DNA of 64,000 nt from Coptis chinensis. Its lineage: Eukaryota > Streptophyta > Magnoliopsida > Ranunculales > Ranunculaceae. Numbering within the stretch: the first letter of the stretch is position 1; every line of letters begins with the position of its first letter. The stretch is from assembly GCA_015680905.1 (NCBI GenBank), contig CM027378.1, positions 85,217,501 to 85,281,500 of the forward strand. The letters run 5' to 3'. Shown here piece by piece: positions 11,973 through 22,560 of the stretch. The notes under the pieces were generated by a model. The model had not been told where the DNA came from. It saw only the letters and a list, made by a program, of their open reading frames with translations, and did no database searches. A program made the translations under genes and the position numbers.

Positions 11973-12440
11973 TGTTTGGATAGGAATTCACCCAGACACA
12001 CTATTGAATCTACAAGGGGAGATGTTGTATAAAGAATGAGACTGTGCCTTTAATGGCTGCCTACGTATCCAGAATATGTATCCAGAATCAAGTCTCTAAA
12101 AACGTAGTTCTTTGTTAAGTGAAGAGTCCTATTTATAGAAATAGAAAATAAGAGTCCTGAGAGAGCAGGGGACTCTTACTAGATAGGGCCCAGTTAAGCG
12201 AACATGTGACCGACTCTGACCGGACCGGGCCGCCCGGATGTCTACTTCACACGTGGAGTTTGCCCAAGTGGCTAACTAGAGCTGTGAGCCGCCCGGTGGC
12301 TAAGTGGACATGTGAGCGATCCAAATGGCTGGGCTGGGCGTGAGTCGCCCGGTAACCGAGGATCGGTCACTTCGACTTAATATAAAGACTAAGTCCCTCA
12401 TGAATTCGTTAGCCAGGGTACGAATGTGGAGGTACGTACA
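11973..12440 (-). mobile_element. 5' LTR of element 1 (468 bp)
   Basis: On the minus strand it starts TGTACGTACC and ends CCAAACA, giving TG...CA termini, followed by the PBS. A TATA box (TATAAATAGG on the minus strand, about 12137-12128) marks the U3/R promoter. The right boundary is fixed by comparison with the element 2 3' LTR, whose homology resumes at 12441 (30091 in the other copy). The LTR is rich in ccgcccgg and gtgagc motifs around 12220-12360, and G+C-richer than its neighbours there. Confidence 0.8.
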
Positions 12441-12831
12441 TTCACACAGAGCGTTTCATCACATGACTAAGCCTATCTTCTAGAAGTAATCATTGCCAAA
12501 GCCTTACTTACACATTCTATTTCCGCAAATTACGAACCACTGTAACCACTCCCCATCATTACATAATTCCTACCAACACCATTCCAATACTCCATCTCAA
12601 TCAAAGCCATACATTTGTATTTGTCAGTACACGTGTTGGATGGATCACCACGTTCACCATCTATAAATACCCCCTACATGAACTACGCCAGACCTGATTC
12701 TTCTCTCCCTCTAGAATTGAGAGATAGATACGTAGGCAGTTCGCTCAACAACGAACTTAGTCTTTCCCATTTCCAAATCCATTCTCCTCTCCTATCATAT
12801 TTGTAAGGGATAACTAAAATGCTCCTTTACA
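12441..12831 (+). mobile_element. 5' LTR remnant of element 2
   Basis: This matches 30091-31637 of the 3' LTR, apart from the solo-LTR insertion there. It ends ctcctttaca directly before the PBS. A TATA box, ctataaatac, at about 12661-12670 is conserved as 30306-30315 in the other LTR. The left 171 bp of the LTR are missing because element 1 is inserted at 12440/12441. Confidence 0.85.
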
Positions 12832-14495
12832 TTGGCGCCGTCTGTGGTCTTGATTTCTTGAGAAACCACTTTCCAAAAACAAAAATACTCAAGCCCACGA
12901 AGCATGGCAAGCCTCAAAGCTTCAATCCAAAGCTTAGCAGGTTAGCTAGGTACCATGAACGACTGCTCAGGCAGGAGAATGTTGCCCTGAAAGCACAAGT
13001 AGACGCACAAACTCCACCTGGTGCTTTAGCAGAAGACGGTATCAACGAAGTAAATCAACAGATCAACGAGCTTTCACAAAGAATAGATCAGAGAACAGTC
13101 AAGAAAGATGCCACCCAGATCGTTCAGAAGATGCTAAAGACGTACCGCGCGTCCCTTTTTACTGCTGAGGTACTCAATAAAACCTCTCGTCCAGATTTTG
13201 TCCAACCAAATTTCGCAATGTACGATGGCAGCACGTGTCCAGGTCAACACGTAGCTCGCTACATTCAGAGTCTTGCACTCTATAGTGCTCAGGAGTTTGA
13301 TTATCTCCATTGTCGTCTATTTCCGGCCAGTCTACAAGATGGCGCTCTCAATTGGTTCTTTTCACTCGAGCCAGACTCGATAAAGAACTTCGAGAATCTC
13401 ACCGACCTATTTGCTAGTCAGTACATCCATAACAGGCATAAAAAAGCAGATCTAGATTCACTATTCCAGCTCTCACTTGGCAAAAATGAAACAATTCGTG
13501 CCTTCTTAGGTCGGTTCAAAACCGAACTACTTGGCATGGAAAGCGGCCTCAAAGAATTGTTCACCACATTGGCATTCTCCAATGCCTGCCGAGTACGCAA
13601 CATAGCGCTATCCAGATTGTTCATGAAAGAAAGACCAGAAACTTTATCTGAGTTGTATGCTCGAGTAGACAAGTACATTAAGTTACAAGAAGGCCTGAAA
13701 TGTCACGGCTTAGCAGAAGAACAAGAAGTAGCAGCGATCTCTGACCTAGTTTCAAAAAAGCGTCCTAGACAGCAAGGACAGAAGACTGGGAACAGACCAA
13801 GCAACAACCGTGAGTTCGCTGTACTCACCCGATCTCCCAGTTACATACTGGACAAGATCAACCGAGCTGCTTATTACCGACCTAACGTACGACAACCAAA
13901 AGATCGCCCTGGCAAGCCCTACTGTGCCTTCCACCGAGCAAAATGTCATAAGACCGATGAGTGTTGGGGGCTCAAGCACTACCTCCAAGACCTCATCGAA
14001 TCAGGACATATCAAGCATTATACTAATATCGTTGATGGTGACCTGCTCTATAAGCTCATGGCTCGCAGAGAGCGCAGTAGATCTCTAGCTCTTCATAAGC
14101 GCCAGAGTGTCCAAGCTCGCTCTCGTAGTAGAGGACGCCCTAGCAACCGTTCTTACCATGAGCACCGTCAACATTCGTCAAACAGAGATAATGACAGAAC
14201 GATCCACATGATAACGTTCCAGGACGATTCTGTTGCATCCTCTAGAGAAAAAAAGAGGCGCGTAGGCGCTCTCCAAGAAGTCTACCAGTTCTCTTCACAG
14301 GCCACACCTTTTCCACGCAGTTCAGGCCGCAGCTCAGGTGATATAACCTTCACAGAGGCCGACCTCAACAAGGCTTGCCTCCCTCATAATGATGCCTTAG
14401 TGGTCCATATCAAAATCAGTGATTGGACAGTCAAACATGTTCTGATAGATCCTGGTAGTTCATGCAACATCTTGTTCTACCATACCATCCAATAG
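12819..14495 (+). pseudogene. gag and start of protease of element 2
   Basis: A 558-codon frame. Its first Met (12819) is inside the LTR end and reads through the PBS, so the true start is uncertain. Residues 110-300 match the Retrotrans_gag capsid fold (PDFVQPNFAMYDGSTCPGQH, DGALNWFFSLEPDSIKNFEN, KNETIRAFLGRFKTELL). Residues about 365-380 hold a CX2HX4HX4C knuckle (CAFHRAKCHKTDEC). A basic Arg/Ser-rich tail follows. The protease begins near residue 500 (TEADLNKACLPHNDALVVHI) with the active-site region LIDPGSSCNILF: the residue after Asp is Pro, where Ser/Thr or Gly is usual. A TAG at 14493-14495 ends the frame and the protease continues beyond it. Confidence 0.85.
12833..12847 (+). promoter_or_regulatory. 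Primer binding site of element 2
   Basis: TGGCGCCGTCTGTGG starts one base after the LTR end. It is nearly identical to the element 1 site, which supports both elements being of one lineage. Confidence 0.8.
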
Positions 14496-15086
14496 ATGAA
14501 TCTGCCTAAATCGGTCTTCATAGACCCAATAGCTCCTCTCTATGGGTTCAATGGCTCCAGAGCCGACCCAATTGGTGACATCATACTCCCAGTCTCTATT
14601 AGATCTAAGGAAGACAAAGTCAGCTTCAACATGCGTTTCAGCATTCTAGACATCCAATCGTCCTATAATGCCATCCTAGGACGACATTAGATCCACCAAA
14701 TGCAAGCTATACCATCAACACTGCATCAGGTGCTCCGCTTTCCTGGCCCTAGGGGTATGATAGAGCTTCGCAGCAATCAGCTCGAGGCTTATCACTACAA
14801 TCAGATCCTCTCAGTGAACAAAGCCGCTGACCCGTTTATCAGCACTAGGAGCGAGCCCACTAGCTACACGATGGTCAAAGACTTAAATGCCGAGGTCAGA
14901 TCCAAAGCACCAAACCAGAACGTTGGGGGCTTTATCAAAAAAGTTTATTCGTCTATCAGGACCCTAGAGGTCGCCCAAGTTCTTGTGCATCCACCAGTCA
15001 GGACCCCAAAGGTCGCCCCAACACTAGTTACTCCACCAGTCAGGACCCCAGAGGTTGCCCTAACATTTGTTAGTCCACCAGTATAG
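14496..15086 (+). pseudogene. Protease, C-terminal part, of element 2
   Basis: In the same frame as gag after the stop, MNLPKSVFIDPIAPLYGFNG through SSYNAILGRH is the retropepsin C-terminal half. A second stop (TAG, 14688-14690) follows the ILGRH motif and then AIPSTLHQVLRFPGPRG. The peptide then enters a Pro/Val-rich repeat region. The frame is lost before the CACTA insertion at 15286. Two in-frame stops within conserved protease sequence show the copy is inactive. Confidence 0.75.
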
Positions 15087-15200
15087 ATTCTAGATATCAC
15101 ACTTGCCCCTGTTGTCATGACCACAGAGGTCACATCAGCCCTTGTTGTCGTAACCACAGAGGTCGCTCCAACTCCTGTTGCCAAAACCTCCATTCCTCAG
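14957..15200 (+). repeat. 42-bp in-frame tandem repeats in gag-pol linker
   Basis: About three clear units and two degraded ones, with period 42 bp (14 residues), each reading like VRTPEVAPTLVTPP. The repeat sits between protease and RT of element 2. The length keeps frame, so it would be a Pro/Thr/Val-rich spacer in the polyprotein. Confidence 0.8.
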
Positions 15201-15309
15201 ATCGACAAAGCACCACCAGAGATCAGTTCCCCTGAGGTTGCCTCATCGTCAAAAGCAGTAGTTCAAACTACATAAAAGGAGCAAGAACTACACCAAAATG
15301 GTGATTTTG

Positions 15310-15445
15310 TAAGGCACTCATTTTTCACATAGTAACGTTTTTTAACGTTACACAATTATTAACATTTTTAAAGCGTTAGTATGCCACTTTATCCGTTACT
15401 TAAATTTTAGATAATTATCGGAATTAATTAGTCACGGTTGGCTAA
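15310..15445. repeat. Left subterminal repeats of outer CACTA
   Basis: Short palindromic units such as agtaacgttttttaacgtta and ttaacatttttaaagcgtta recur here. They are the expected transposase-binding region of a CACTA element. Confidence 0.7.
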
Positions 15446-15529
15446 CACATGATACCGTCAGAAATAAAATAAAAAAAACAAAAAAAAAAGAATAATAAGA
15501 AATACTCTAAAACAAAAGGTTAGAATCCC

Positions 15530-16048
15530 ACACTCCTCTCTCTCATTTTCAGAGGGGCGAAGTGGTTGGCTCAAACCATCACTTCCTCATCTAAAACGAA
15601 TGTAAGTTTTTTTTTCTTATTCTGTTAGTTCTTACTCTCCTTCTTCTTCAATTCTTCTTCTCTTTGTAGGGATTGGAAAATTTAGGTTTTTATTTTCGTG
15701 CCTTCCTCTTTAATTCTCTTCTTTACTTTTTGTGCTTATATACTAAGGGTTTAATTGGATTTCAGATTTTGGGTTGAGAACGAGTTAGGTTCTCAATGCG
15801 ACGCTCAACCTTTCTGATTTAGAAAACTAATTTTGGTAAGGGAACCAATTGTTTTCTGCCTGATCCATTAGTATGAACAACACTAACATGACTTTTATCC
15901 CTCATCTACTTTATTCATCTTCTACTTCGTTTTTATTTTGAAGTTGCAGAGCTTAAATTTAAGGCAAAAAAAAAAAACAAAATGGGAAGGGGGAAGTTCA
16001 AAGGGAAGCCAACTAGGAAAATGAACTTTTCTACTCGTGAAGAGATGG
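15530..16048 (+). pseudogene. Captured 5' end of a PDAP1-like (28 kDa heat- and acid-stable phosphoprotein) gene
   Basis: The ATG at 15982 opens MGRGKFKGKPT, followed by KMNFSTREEM. This is very close to the conserved N-terminus of the plant PDAP1-like family as I recall it (GRGKFKGKPTGRR.FSTPEEM). The frame ends at a GT donor (16049), as expected for exon 1. Upstream, 15540-15600 looks like a 5' UTR exon with a GT donor at 15602, and an acceptor (ttgcag) lies just before 15952. So genomic DNA with introns was captured, not mRNA. Only about 22 codons remain, and nothing downstream continues the family. It lies 250 bp inside the left end of the outer CACTA. Confidence 0.65.
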
Positions 16049-17167
16049 GTAATAATAACTTTTCTTTCTCTCTGTTTCATTTCTTTTTTGCAATAAATTC
16101 TACTTTAAATTAAGATTGGTTTTTTGAAGCTTTTCAATCTGTTTATGTAAAAGGGTATACATGAATTTTACTCATATTGGAGTTTTTAGTAATTTCAAGT
16201 GGAACTATGAACTTATTGTATACGTTGTGACTAGTTTATATTATAAAAGGGTATGCTAAATATTGAGACTTTTAGTCATTTCTTCGATTTGACTGTTATG
16301 ATTCTGGTTTTTAATATGAGGAGTTTCAAAAAAGTCTTATGTACACAATGGTTATTATGAGTTAAGTTTTGGTTGAAGAGAAGAGAGAGCTTTCCGGGTG
16401 TGAAAGGAATCAATATAGTTATTGTACAAGTATAACTTAGAAGAAATGACTTGTTCAGATTGTTATCTTACTGGTCCAAATCCCCAAGTCTTGAAGCAGC
16501 ATATATGCGTCTCATTTTACTTTATCAATTTGTGTGTTTGTTTGTACTAGATCTTGTATATGTTAGATTTTAGAGATAAAATGGTTTAGAGGTGGATTTT
16601 TTACTGGGTACGTTTGAAAAAGGATTTTGAGAAAGAGTTGACATCTCTTGGGAGAAACAGAGAATAAGGGTGCATGAATTTAAAATACGAAAGTATAGAA
16701 CATTGGAAGGAAGCTTGGTAGACTCTATTTTTATAGTGAGTGTGGTTGAATGGGCATTCTAAAGCTTGGGGCTCTGTTTTGCAGCTCACCTTTGAATTTC
16801 CACAACTTAATCATCCTCATGGTTGTGCTGTTATTCAATGTTATATATATTGAGGTCATAGCTCTATTCTTGTAGCTCTGTACTAGACTTTTTATATACA
16901 CCCGTATCAGTGTTTAACTATTTGTTCATATTTACTAATTCTATCTTAGTAGGGTTGTTGTTCCCAGAACATATCTATGTTCTGTCTTTGGCTCCTACAG
17001 TCTCTAGGTGTCATAGTCTCTTAGTATGCTCTTACAATAAACCTTCACAAATCACAGATTTACTCTGAATCGTAGCTGTACTTAATATGTTGTTATCTGC
17101 AATGATACTTAATCGCAGCTGTACTTAATAATCACAGATTTACTCTTAATCATAGTTTAAGGAACAT
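16049..17167. other. CACTA interior without recognisable gene
   Basis: A+T-rich sequence following the captured first exon, possibly its first intron and further captured non-coding DNA. No long frame with known motifs and no terminal repeats are seen. Confidence 0.4.
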
Positions 17168-17178
17168 AATGCTACACT

Positions 17179-17510
17179 GAACGGAATAGAAGAACTTTTG
17201 ATGGAACGGAATAGAAGAACTTTTGAGGGTGTTGTGGCTTCTTTGGAGGAAGTAATCATGTCAATAAAAGGTCTCTTATTCTTCTGGGCCAAAGCTCATG
17301 AGGAAACTAGTAACATTCCTTTTGAGCACTTTGTGTGTAAATGGGAAGATATTTTGACTTGAGAACGGTGTTTTTTGTTTCTTGTGTACATTTGTTGTTG
17401 TTCTTTCATTCAGTTGGTTATCGATGTAAGGATACCTCATCCTACTATTCCTATGTTTCTAATATTTTTATATCAATGAAATATCTATTTACCGATCAAA
17501 AAAAAAAAAA
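17179..17510 (+). mobile_element. 5'-truncated LINE with poly(A) and 11-bp target duplication
   Basis: It is flanked by aatgctacact at 17168-17178 and 17511-17521. The right copy follows an A-run of about 14. The short coding part reads RNRRTFEGVVASL and IKGLLFFWAKAHEE, like the extreme C-terminus of plant LINE reverse transcriptase ORFs, followed by a 3' UTR. A 22-bp segment (cggaatagaagaactttt core) is duplicated near its left end. Target-primed retrotransposition explains the truncation, tail and duplication. Confidence 0.8.
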
Positions 17511-17521
17511 AATGCTACACT

Positions 17522-18533
17522 AAACTATGAATTCTGGACTTTAAATTAGCTGGTGTTTTTTTTGTTCTGAAATCTCCTCAATCGAGAAATAGCAAATCAA
17601 GTGGCTATTTGTTTTGTCTAATCACCTAAACTACCGTTTGTTTTTTGCATGTTCTATAGATGCTTTCAATCTCGATGCAAAGTACTACTTGGTTTATATT
17701 TTCCTGTCATTTGGAGTCTGTATTACCTTTCTTGAATTCAGAATTTTCACACGTGCAATAATAAATGTTATAGTCTACAAAGTTTTGGATGTCTATGTTA
17801 ATTACTTTCCCTTTTCTTCTCTAAAATTATCTTTCCTGCTAGTATGCATTTGTTCCCTTAAGTTTTCGGTTGATTTTTTGTACACTTTTTCACTAAAAAG
17901 AAACCTTTACTTTTGGGTAAGTGCATTCAGTTGATTACAATATCCTAGCCATGAGACATGGAGATATTTGGAGAATTTGTTGGTATCATGTGTTCCTATA
18001 TTGGTTCACTTATTTTACTGGTCAACTTTCATATTTTGTATATCAACTTATTTATCTATTTATTTAGTATTATTTATAATATTATGAATTGAGTTATTCT
18101 TATTGCTAGCGTGTGTTTGTTTACAAGTATGAAGTATGTGTTTGTGTTTTTTTCTTTGTATGAATTATGTATTGCTGGTAACCTGGTCTATTTAATGAGC
18201 CACGTCTTGATGATAACCAATTTTGGTTTTCCTCCTAATAACCCATCCGTGCATTGACTCCTTATAGGTTGATACTCAAGTTTCTATTCCTATAACAATA
18301 TGGGTAAATGATTATATGGGTTAGATGGCTCTTTCTTTAGGCAAGCTCTCCAGTCTGGAAGGTTTTGTGCACCAGGTATCATCATGATCTCACTCGTGGA
18401 TTAGGTTCGATATACCTATTATTGAAGTTAACATTGCAAATTCTATGTAAGATGTTTTTCAGCGTAGCATGCCATAAGTAGTTGGTGTCTGCGTGACTAG
18501 TTTTGAGATGGCCATCAAAGAAAAGTATATATT
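17522..18533. other. CACTA interior without recognisable gene
   Basis: A+T-rich, no conserved frame. Open stretches here (for example 17614-17934) are hydrophobic and T-rich, without family motifs. Confidence 0.4.
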
Positions 18534-18620
18534 CACTACACCAAAATTGGATATTTGTAACGCGCACATTTTCTGATTTGTAACAGTTATTGTGTGTGAT
18601 ACAGAATACAAAGGTACATT
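18534..18620 (+). mobile_element. Orphan CACTA terminus
   Basis: CACTACACCAAAATTGG at 18534 is followed by gtaacg/gtaaca motifs, as at a CACTA end. No matching inverted end with the flanking triplet att was found, so it is a remnant of a third CACTA or a rearranged end of the outer one. Confidence 0.5.
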
Positions 18621-19667
18621 ATGGGAGAATTATAGGAATCTAATTTATTGTTGGATATTTTCTTTGTGAGTCTAATCCTTTAATATTTTCATATTGTTGA
18701 ACCATTTACGGCTCGTTATGTATTTATTTTGGTCATTTGAAATTTAAAGTGTCGGACAACTAGGATATCTAGTTTGTCCCATTGTATGTACTGAGTTTTT
18801 CTAGTGCTTATATTATCTACCACAAGTAATGGGATGTGTGAAAATGTGTAATGGACTGAAAACACTTTTATTCCCTAGGCAGTCTAGGACTCTAGGAGTA
18901 TCTCTTTATTGTATTTTTTCCAACCAAATGCATCTTCAGCTAATTTATAGGAGCCTATGTTTTCAACAGTATCTTGCAACATCAAAAGCACTACAAGAAA
19001 ATTGAGCTTTTGCCACAGGTACAACCTTGCTTTAGCCATTGTCATCAGCTGTTGCCAGGGTCCAACGGCCCACAGCTGTAGCCAAGGTTTTAAATGGCGT
19101 GGGGTATTGTTTGAGTAGTTGGATTTTAGTTCCCATTTTAGCCACGGCTGTCCATTTGTTTCGTCCACCGTTGGATTAGACTTGGATTTTGATGTCCGTT
19201 AAGATTTCATGAAACCCTTGTGAAAATAAAGAGTAGAAACGAAACAACTATCAAAAATCAAAGAAGAAGACTCGAGTTGTTCAAAAGAAAACTCGATTTT
19301 AAAGCAACAACAAGGTTTGTCTTCCTTCTCTCTCTCCTCTATAAACAGTACTTCTCTTTTATTCACTTCTCTCATCTAATAAAACTTTCCTCCCCCCCGC
19401 CCCCCGCTCTCTGTCTCTCACCTAGGTTGAAGATTGAGGAAAAGCATCAATTCCACCCCCCCCCCCCCTCACATACTCTCTCTCACGTAGAGTCACGAGA
19501 AGCAAGTTCGATTACACTCTTATATCTGTCTTTGTTTTTTTTTATACTTATTTTGACGAAATTACTTGTGGCTATTTTTTTGATGTTATGTATGTTCTCT
19601 GAGATCTTGTATTTTGTTGTTATGGGCCATTTTGATATCTGGTATTCTTGTTTTTTGTTTTTTCTAG

Positions 19668-22560
19668 AATGGTGATAAAGACAAGTTACTAGCAAGGAGA
19701 CATTTTTCAAAAGCAGAAGTGGATCAAACTATTTATAGTCTATACGTTCATGCGTATGTGCAGGTGAGTAATGAAAGTATGAATTTGTGGTAGCATTATT
19801 CACTATGTACTATCCTTACCAAGAGTATTATTTCAAGCAGTCTGAAGGTGAAAAGCTCAATTATATAGGAAGAATAGTGGAATTTTTTGAATTCGACAAT
19901 AAGGAGCCTTATTTTAGAGCATAATGGTTTTTTAGACCGGTTGATACTGTAAGATCAATTGCCGACCTGCTGCAACACTTTGTTATGTTATATATACTGT
20001 GTGTTTATTGTAATGGTGTTTTTGTGCTTAGATGTTTGACTAGGTCTTTAAATAAGATGTCACCCAATAGCTGAATAGCACATTCGATGAGAGACATGCA
20101 TTTTATTCTGAAGTCAGAGACGACAACCCATTAGAATGTCTGGTTTCAAAGATCACGGTTTTACAAGTGCCCTCAAATGTATGCTTCTATCACTCTGCCC
20201 TCTTTAGTGCATTTTCTTTCGTTTCAGTCCAGACTAATTCATCTTATTAAACAGATTAGTTTGGCGGAAATACCGCAGTGTGATTTTTTTTTTATAATAT
20301 GGCATACTCTTTGCTTTATTCAACCTTTCAAAGTCTACCAGTAGGTATATTACTATTTTGTTTAGTATTGGAAAGGCATCTGATTACGCCATATGCTGCA
20401 ATACTTACTGATAACAAATCTGGTTAGATTCTTCAAGATAGTTTCTGGATCCATCTTTGCCAAGTTCGAGTAAGGAATATTCTGGTGAAGCTTCAGAGGA
20501 ATTCGAGATGAAGTTACTTGATTTGTATTCTGGCTGTGGTGCCATGTCCACTGGTTTATGTCTTGGGGCTGCCACATCCGGAGTTAAACTTGTCACTGTA
20601 AGTCAAATAGTTGTAACATGTGTCATATACTGTTTTAGTATCTCATTAACAAAGTGTTGACTCATTGTAATGCTTACTATAGAAATGGGCAGTTGACTTT
20701 AATAAGGACACCTGTAAAAGGTTAGAGCTCAATCATCCATATACCAAGGTCTATTGATTAGTTGATGTTAACTTCTCATGTCAATGAGAGCATACATTTG
20801 AAAGAATACATTTTTTTTTCCAAGCCAGGAATGAAGCTGCTTTGGATTATCTGTCATTGCTCAAGGAATGGCAGAAGCTGTGTGTAAACTTTTCCTTGTT
20901 GGGGACCGGAGCTCAACAAGACACCAGCTGGAGTCAAGTATCTCTGAAGAGGATGTAGTTGGAGATGGGGACGCCATTCCTAAAGGTGAATATGAAGTGG
21001 GGAAGATACTTGATAATTGCTATGGCGATCCAAACGATAAGAAAAAGCCTGGATTGGACTATAAGGTACTTGTAGAATGAAAATTTATAGCTATTCATTT
21101 ATTTGAATGTTCTTCCGATTCAACAAGTTGTGATGCATATTTATATTTGCAAATCTTTTGCTTACTCGACCTTTTGTTCAATCTAAATGTATATGGTTTG
21201 ACATTCTTGGGAAAAATGGTTCTACTGATTTTTTTATTTTTATTTTAGTTTTAGTTGTAATAGATAATGCATTTTGGATTATATGTTTTTGCTATTGTTA
21301 ATTTATTCAGTTTTACACTTTGCCTTGAATCTGTAGGTAAGTTGGAAGGGATATGGCCCTGATGATGACACATGGGAGCCAGCTAAGAACCTCGGCTATA
21401 CAATACTTGTGTAAATGCTATTGTAAGCTTTGTATGCTTTAGTATGTCTTTGTGTTCTTAATGTTGTTGATACTTATTCTCCAGTGAATGCCCGCAAAAA
21501 GTAGAGGAGTTTGTGGCCCATGGTTACAACTTGAATATCTTTCCTTTGCCTGTAAGTTCTTCTGTGAATTTCTTAGCAGCTATATTAGATTACAAGAAAT
21601 ACTTCTATCACCTATGCTCTGTTATAGTGCATAATTCTTATTATTGTCTTGTTTTGCTTGATTATCAAGGGTGATGTTGATGTTATATGAGGAGGCCCTC
21701 TGTGCCAAGGAATTAGCGGCTTTAACTGTTTTAGAAATATGGAGAATCCTTTGAAGGATCCCAAAAACAGGTAGCTCATCATTTTTATGGACATTGTCGA
21801 TTTTTTGAAGCCGCGCTTTGTTTTGATGGAGAACGTATTAGATATTTTGAAGGTCATTAAAGGGTTTCTTGGAAGATATGCACAAGCCAGACTTGTGGTT
21901 ATGAATTATCATGCTCGCTTAGGAATAATGGCAGCCGGACGCTATGGCCTGCCCCAATATCGATTGCGTGCTTTCTTTTGGGGGGCTCGGCCCAATGAGG
22001 TCAATACATAATAATGCAAATTTTAGTTTTCCAAGGAAGGCCTGTTTTAGACTTGTTGCATTTTTTTTTAGAATCTGCCTCGGTTCCCCTTGCCTACACA
22101 CCATGTTGTTAAGCAACGAGGAGGTATACCTTGTGACGAGACGCAAGATGAAATGCCTTACGGAAAAGTTGCTCAGACAAAGTTTCAAAAGCAAGTAAGG
22201 CTGCCAAGAAGGCTAGGTGAGATTTTTTTCGTATTGGGATCATGGTACTTAAAAAATGTAATAAGCAAGTTGCTAAGGTCTTTGTGCACAAGTGAAAATT
22301 GCATCTAAGATATAAGTCGTATATCTCTTATGCCCTAATAGCTATACACCTTCATGTTGTATCTCGAACCACCATATGTTTTCTTTTTATCAGTCAAATC
22401 TCTGTAAGTTGTTATGAATGTGTATGCATCCATGTATATAATCTGATTAGGATTGTTATTAATTTTTCTTCTAATTGTCATTGACATTATTGTAGAGTTT
22501 GATGATTTGACAACTACTAGGAAAAAGGGGTCTGAGAATGCCATCTTGTATGATCATTGA
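19668..22560 (+). pseudogene. Captured chromomethylase (CMT3-type DNA cytosine methyltransferase) with introns
   Basis: CMT enzymes methylate CHG cytosines and bind H3K9-methylated nucleosomes through BAH and chromo domains. Exons in order: 19668-19763 (KDKLLARRHFSKAEVD), 19841-19948 (BAH, YIGRIVEFFEFDNKEPYF), about 20075-20178 (SEVRDDNPLECLVSKI), about 20252-20345, about 20430-20598 (SAM-binding [15 protein letters not shown]), 20682-20748 (KWAVDFNKDTCKRLELNHPY), about 20828-21066, about 21338-21412 (chromodomain SWKGYGPDDDTWEPA), 21484-21551, about 21669-21774 (catalytic loop GPLCQGISGFN, Cys present, Leu where Pro is usual), 21787-22000 (MENVLD motif; [17 protein letters not shown]), 22075-22195, and about 22495-22560 (ILYDH). 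Most exons keep GT-AG ends. A stop replaces a conserved Gln in the BAH exon (19922-19924), another stop lies at 21687, and the target-recognition region and C-terminal methyltransferase motifs are missing. It cannot be active. Confidence 0.88.

Larger units (their letters stand above)
364..12440 (-). mobile_element. Tat-like Ty3/gypsy retrotransposon, element 1 (left end outside window)
   Basis: On the minus strand the order is 5' LTR (11973-12440), PBS (11954-11968), gag, protease-RT, RNase H, a second RNase H, integrase, a tandem array, and then an ORF on the opposite strand. Order PR-RT-RH-INT defines Ty3/gypsy. The second RNase H plus an extra antisense ORF between pol and the 3' LTR are known for the Tat group. 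Several frames are broken, so this copy is dead. It lies inside the 5' LTR of element 2: the element 2 LTR resumes at 12441, and the expected 5-bp target duplication is ttcac (12441-12445). The 3' LTR was not found in the window. Confidence 0.85.

Noticed and set aside
12220..12360. Possible CpG-island promoter of a host gene
   Set aside because: The G+C-rich stretch is inside the element 1 LTR and has no associated host exon.
14945..15193. Minus-strand frame over the 42-bp repeats
   Set aside because: Shadow of the in-frame tandem repeat of element 2.
17614..17934. 106-codon hydrophobic frame inside the outer CACTA
   Set aside because: T-rich DNA gives Phe/Leu runs; no conserved transmembrane family recognised.
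19220..19675. 151-codon frame just before the chromomethylase exons
   Set aside because: Low complexity (C- and T-runs at 19390-19470). It could cover captured 5' sequence of the gene, but no chromomethylase N-terminus is recognisable in it.
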